Source of the DNA: Salinicoccus carnicancri Crm
GTDB lineage: Bacteria > Bacillota > Bacilli > Staphylococcales > Salinicoccaceae
Length of the DNA stretch: 64,000 nt
Direction of reading: 5' to 3'
NCBI RefSeq assembly: GCF_000330705.1
Contig: NZ_ANAM01000008.1
Coordinates: forward strand, 620,001 to 684,000
Positions within the stretch are counted from its first letter, which is position 1. The number at the start of each line of letters is the position of its first letter. Position numbers and translations under genes: made by a program. The notes beneath the pieces are model-generated. The model searched no databases. It saw only the letters and a program-made list of their open reading frames with translations, and was not told the origin of the DNA. Shown piece by piece: positions 63,361 to 64,000 of the stretch.

Positions 63361-64000
63361 TCACTCATCTTTCATCCGGGCTTCACATGTCTCTATGATC
63401 TTCCTCAGGGCCGTGATGCGGGCATACCGCTTATCATTGCCGGGAATCACGTGCCACGGCGCGTAATCTGTACTGGTCCGGCGGACCATGTCCTCCCCCG
63501 CTTCTATATAGAAGTCCCACTTTTCACGGTTCCGCCAGTCCTCCTCTGTCAGCTTCCATGACTTGTCGGGATCATCCGCCCTGTCCTCGAACCTCTCGAG
63601 CTGTTCATCTTTATCCAGTGACAGGAAGAATTTAATGATGATCGCGCCGGAGTTATACAGAGATTTTTCAAAGTCATTTATCTCTTTGTACGACCGCTTC
63701 CACTCTTTGTTTTCTGCGAATCCTTCTACCCGTTCAACCAGCACCCTGCCGTACCAGCTTCTGTCGAAAAATCCAATGTGACCGCTTCTCGGCACGTTTG
63801 TCGCAAACCGCCAAAGATGATGATGTGCCTTTTCCATGTCCGTCGGAGCGCCGGTCGCATTCACGGTGTAGCCCGTCGGGTCAAGCAGTTTGCGGGTGCG
63901 TTTTATATTGCCGCCCTTGCCTGCTGCATCCATCCCTTCATAGACGAGGACGAGGGGGATTTTCTTTTCATAGAGCTGAAACTGTATTTCCCGCATCCGC
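63361..64000 (-). CDS. Polyphosphate kinase 2 family protein (5' end cut by window)
   Basis: The last 213 or so residues of a PPK2 protein; the frame is open to the window edge, so the true start is probably outside. Walker A is EGMDAAGKGG, the lid and catalytic segment is GFFDRSWYGRVLVERVEGF, and RADDPDKSWKLTEEDWRNREKWD follows. Known members transfer phosphate between polyphosphate and nucleoside mono- or diphosphates in the cytoplasm. Only one PPK2 domain is visible; a second N-terminal domain cannot be excluded. Confidence 0.88.
   Translation of the reverse strand, partial: RMREIQFQLYEKKIPLVLVYEGMDAAGKGGNIKRTRKLLDPTGYTVNATGAPTDMEKAHHHLWRFATNVPRSGHIGFFDRSWYGRVLVERVEGFAENKEWKRSYKEINDFEKSLYNSGAIIIKFFLSLDKDEQLERFEDRADDPDKSWKLTEEDWRNREKWDFYIEAGEDMVRRTSTDYAPWHVIPGNDKRYARITALRKIIETCEARMKDE

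Overview
The window looks like a chromosomal segment from a low-to-mid G+C Firmicute of the Staphylococcaceae, most likely a salt-tolerant relative such as Salinicoccus or Jeotgalicoccus. The reasons are a class I aldolase of the staphylococcal type with its Schiff-base Lys at position 212, a groESL operon divergent from an MroQ-type CPBP protease, a UreABCEFGD urease cluster, a MecA-like penicillin-binding protein, and strong AGGAGG ribosome sites. Base composition looks higher than in Staphylococcus proper. This assignment is an inference from gene content. I saw no rRNA, tRNA, insertion sequence, prophage or CRISPR array.

Layout. 1-7300: end of a HelD-like helicase, cystine transporter TcyP, and small stress or detoxification enzymes (VOC, GNAT, azoreductase, methyltransferase, DJ-1/PfpI, DinB). 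7300-12300: three DHA2 drug exporters, two of them near-duplicates flanking a MarR regulator with a palindromic operator. 12300-17900: peptidase T, a ddl-Nudix-GNAT operon and an ABC exporter. 17900-20800: an NhaC antiporter divergent from pheA, whose leader carries a Phe-rich mini-ORF and two tandem terminators. 20800-25800: a four-gene operon of M20 amidohydrolase, nitroreductase, small membrane protein and RND pump. 25900-31500: transporters, then a guanine riboswitch controlling xpt-pbuX. 31500-42200: one long minus-strand unit of urease genes (A, B, C, E, F, G, D) followed by a NikABC-like importer with a fused double ATPase. 42600-46100: a SAM-I riboswitch driving an ATP-grasp ligase, then an FAD monooxygenase and a glycerophosphodiesterase. 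46200-51950: a LacI-controlled operon (lacI, hxlB-like, dctP, dctQ, dctM, rpiA, hxlA-like). 52000-64000: housekeeping genes (fda, cold-shock protein, proBA, MecA-like PBP, ferredoxin, M15 peptidase, groESL, mroQ, PPK2).

Functional links. The nickel importer and urease form a self-contained module that brings in and installs the metal for urea hydrolysis. Hexulose-phosphate synthase, hexuloisomerase and RpiA together connect ribose-5-P, ribulose-5-P and fructose-6-P, and here they sit with a TRAP importer for an unknown substrate. xpt and pbuX salvage purines under guanine control.

The strongest candidates for something undescribed are the pheA leader with its two interlocking terminators, the TRAP-linked ribulose-monophosphate operon, the S-box ATP-grasp gene, the chromosomal MecA-like PBP, and a urease whose active-site flap lacks the usual cysteine. 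Four small proteins of 43-58 residues, several of them membrane proteins and all with good ribosome sites, are also listed.
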